64,000 nucleotides of DNA from contig OX578138.1 in NCBI GenBank assembly GCA_951213105.1, positions 66,550,037 through 66,614,036 on the forward strand. The letters are read 5' to 3'. Below, in pieces: positions 61,855 to 64,000 of the stretch (position 1 is its first letter; the number at the start of each line of letters is the position of its first letter). A model generated the notes under the pieces. The model saw only the letters and a program-made list of their open reading frames with translations, made no database searches and had not been told where the DNA came from. Both the position numbers and the translations under genes were made by a program. This DNA comes from Amaurobius ferox (lineage: Eukaryota > Arthropoda > Arachnida > Araneae > Amaurobiidae).

Positions 61855-64000
61855 CAGGGTGTCCCAAATACATTGACCTCAGCTTTTATTCCTTAAATAT
61901 TGATCTTGGACATATAAAATAAATTACAAAATTGTGTAAAAAAGGTACAGAATTTTATGAAATCGATTAAAATTCTCAAGGGAATTAAATTTTAAGAAAT
62001 ACAAAATTTAAATTTTTATACGGCCCCCGTACAAAAACATTTCCAATGGGTAATATGTGCTCCATGCACTAATAAGGTGATGTACAAAATTTCAGCATTT
62101 TATCATGAAAAGTCCCAGAGATATGAGAAGACAGAAATGCTGACCTAAACACTTTTCGATGCATCGGCATGGGTTCTCAGAGAGGAAATATTATGTTGGC
62201 AGATCGCGTTTCAGGGATCATACACAAATTACAAAAGAAAACAATGGTTACATAATTAAATAATAATTTTTCTATTTGTTTTTACAAAAGTATCTACACT
62301 GTGTAGAAATAATAACTTTACACAAAAATTACAAAGCCTGTTCAAAATATTTTCCATCCATGCCAATACAGAGCTGCATTCGTCTGATAACACTTCTGTG
62401 AACTCCATCAAGTTCTTGTTCAGTGATGTCACGACAACCATCGTGAATACGTTGTTGTAACTCTGTTTTTATTTAAGGGAGGTGACAGATAAACATTTGT
62501 GCGTAAACGACATCACAATAAAAAAATCCATAGGCGTTAAATCAGGCAATCTAGAGGGAAATTCGACTGGCCCATGCAAGCCAATCCACTTGTATGGAAA
62601 CTCATTATTTAATCAGTATTTCGCAACTGTAGTATGGTGAGCTGGAGATCTGTCCTGTTGAAACCATACATGTGGAAGTACTGTTAGGAGCAGTCCATCC
62701 ATAAAATCAGGAATAACCGCCTTCAGAATCTCATTAACATATCTGTCACCCGTCAACGTACCATCATATAGTATGGGTCCAAGCAAACGGTTTCTGAAAA
62801 TACTACACCATACATTCACAGAAAATTGCTTCTGATGATGAATATCACGTACCACGAATGGATTTGTGTCAGACCAGAAGTGCTCATTTTGAGGATTTAT
62901 GCATCCATCTTGTTTAAAACAGCACTCATCAGTCCAAATTACGTTTTTCAGGAAAGAGGGATTTGCTTCTGTCTGATTTAGAGCCCAATTACAAAAATCT
63001 AGACAACGTTGATAATCTGTTGGCTCCTGTCCTTCTACACCATTAATGTTAAACGGATGCCATTTATTCCGTCTCAGTATTCTCCACACTGTTTCACGTG
63101 GTACGTTCATTTCTGAAGCAGCGGTACGAACACTACTATGTGGATGACTGCAAAAGTAAGCCAAAATATCAATTTCTACATCAGTTGAATGAAGTCTGGG
63201 CCTACCTAGTCCACCTACACGATGTACGCTTCCTCTTTCACGCACTCGTTCCACCAATCAGGAAATAAATCTCCCAGAAGGATGCCGAGAATTGGGAAAA
63301 GTACGTTGATATTCCCGTGCAGTTTCGTTAGCATTGCGATTGCATAAGCTGTACAGCATAAGCATTTCAAAAAGTTATTCGTTGTTGTGTTGCGACATAC
63401 TGTCGGTACAGGCTAACTACACTCTCAAAATATAGCAGAAATGTGAAATACTTAAGGGTCCCTCAGACTGCCGGGCTGCTCGCGCCACGCTTGCGTAAGA
63501 ATGGCATAATCAATGGCAGAGCAAAAACAACTTTCTCATGTGATGTTGCGTCTGCTGCGATTGTGTAACGCACCGATCAGAGGCAGATATTTGCATATGC
63601 ATACATTTCTAAGCTGTTTTAATGTTCATTTTGATTGTGCCATTTACTAGTTTTATTCCGTAATTAATCATTTAAAATTTTAAGGTACAACAGGAAGCAT
63701 ATTTTTGAAAAATTGTAAATAAATCTGAAGATAAGAGGCAGATATTATTTGCCTATGATACATTTCTGCGTTGCGTCATTTGCACTCTTGCTGTAAACAT
63801 TTACATTTTAATTTGTGATTGATTAATCCCTCACCATTTTTGTTTAAATATATCTTTGGGACTTTTTATGATAAAATACTGAAATTTTGTACATCACCTT
63901 ATTAGTGTATGGGGCACATTTTACTCCTTGAAAATGTTTTTTACGGGGTCGTATAAAAATTTAAATTTTGTATTTCTTCAAATTTAACCTCCTGAAAATT
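61855..64000 (-). mobile_element. Mariner-like (DUF4817/Tc3-type) transposon, runs off the window
   Basis: Left end CAGGGTGTCCC at 61855, after TA (61853-61854). It has the same roughly 270-base terminal region as the deletion derivative at 9380-10312, and the same right-hand subterminal region from 63728 on. By alignment the right end should lie about 115 bases beyond 64000. Holds one transposase pseudogene on the minus strand. Confidence 0.88.
62329..63398 (-). pseudogene. DUF4817-type mariner-like transposase
   Basis: Start ATG at 63398 (MSQHNNE), then taa, MLMLYSLCNRNANETAREYQ (DUF4817/HTH), tga, and a long open stretch from 63257: SVHRVGGLGRPRLHS, REWRTVWRIL-like PRETVWRILRRNKWHPFNING, VIWTDECCFKQDG (first Asp), GPILYDGTLTGDRYVNEIL, WFQQDRSPAHHT (second Asp), tga at about 62611, then LPDLTPMDFF (third Asp, about 41 residues after the second). 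A frame change precedes the C-terminus DITEQELDGVHRSVIRRMQL, ending taa 62329-62331. Length about 356 codons, normal for the group. Three stops and a frameshift make it inactive, but it is younger than the 44.1-kb copy. Confidence 0.88.

Overview
The window looks like repeat-dominated, AT-rich animal nuclear DNA. I found no single-copy host gene, rRNA gene, intact tRNA gene or CRISPR array. The mix of Penelope-like elements (PLEs) with an N-terminal GIY-YIG domain, several Tc1/mariner lineages, a hAT element, a Ty1/Copia element and long (TA)n tracts fits an arthropod, plausibly an arachnid; that placement is inference.

Layout. 0-3.9 kb: a nearly complete, 5'-truncated PLE on the minus strand (family A). 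4-9.3 kb: old repeats, a tRNA-like SINE, a hAT-like MITE and copy 1 of an unrecognised 59-nt mobile element. 9.4-12.4 kb: a deletion derivative of a Tc1/mariner element, a SINE remnant and a PLE of family B. 12.4-20.8 kb: old repeats, copy 2 of the 59-nt element, and a Tc1 element with intact ends but a broken gene. 20.9-26.2 kb: a complete, young Copia element with twin 502-bp LTRs, TSD, PPT and PBS, broken by one frameshift. 26.2-44.1 kb: dispersed repeats (here called R930, R1300 and family E), triplications, a satellite and copy 3 of the 59-nt element. 44.1-48.7 kb: a decayed mariner-like gene next to a Tc1 element that was split by a hAT insertion. 48.7-61.8 kb: PLE territory, with fragments of families A, B, C and D, two of them head to head, plus another Tc1 pseudogene. 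61.9-64 kb: a mariner-like element that runs off the window.

The coding sequences are mobile-element genes and nearly all are broken. The most novel signal is the 56-59-nt element. It occurs three times, each copy flanked by a 13-14-bp target-site duplication, two copies have paralogous empty sites elsewhere in the window, and the arms of its predicted stem co-vary. PLE ends repeatedly abut (TA)n tracts, and several PLE tails contain strong RNA-like folds.
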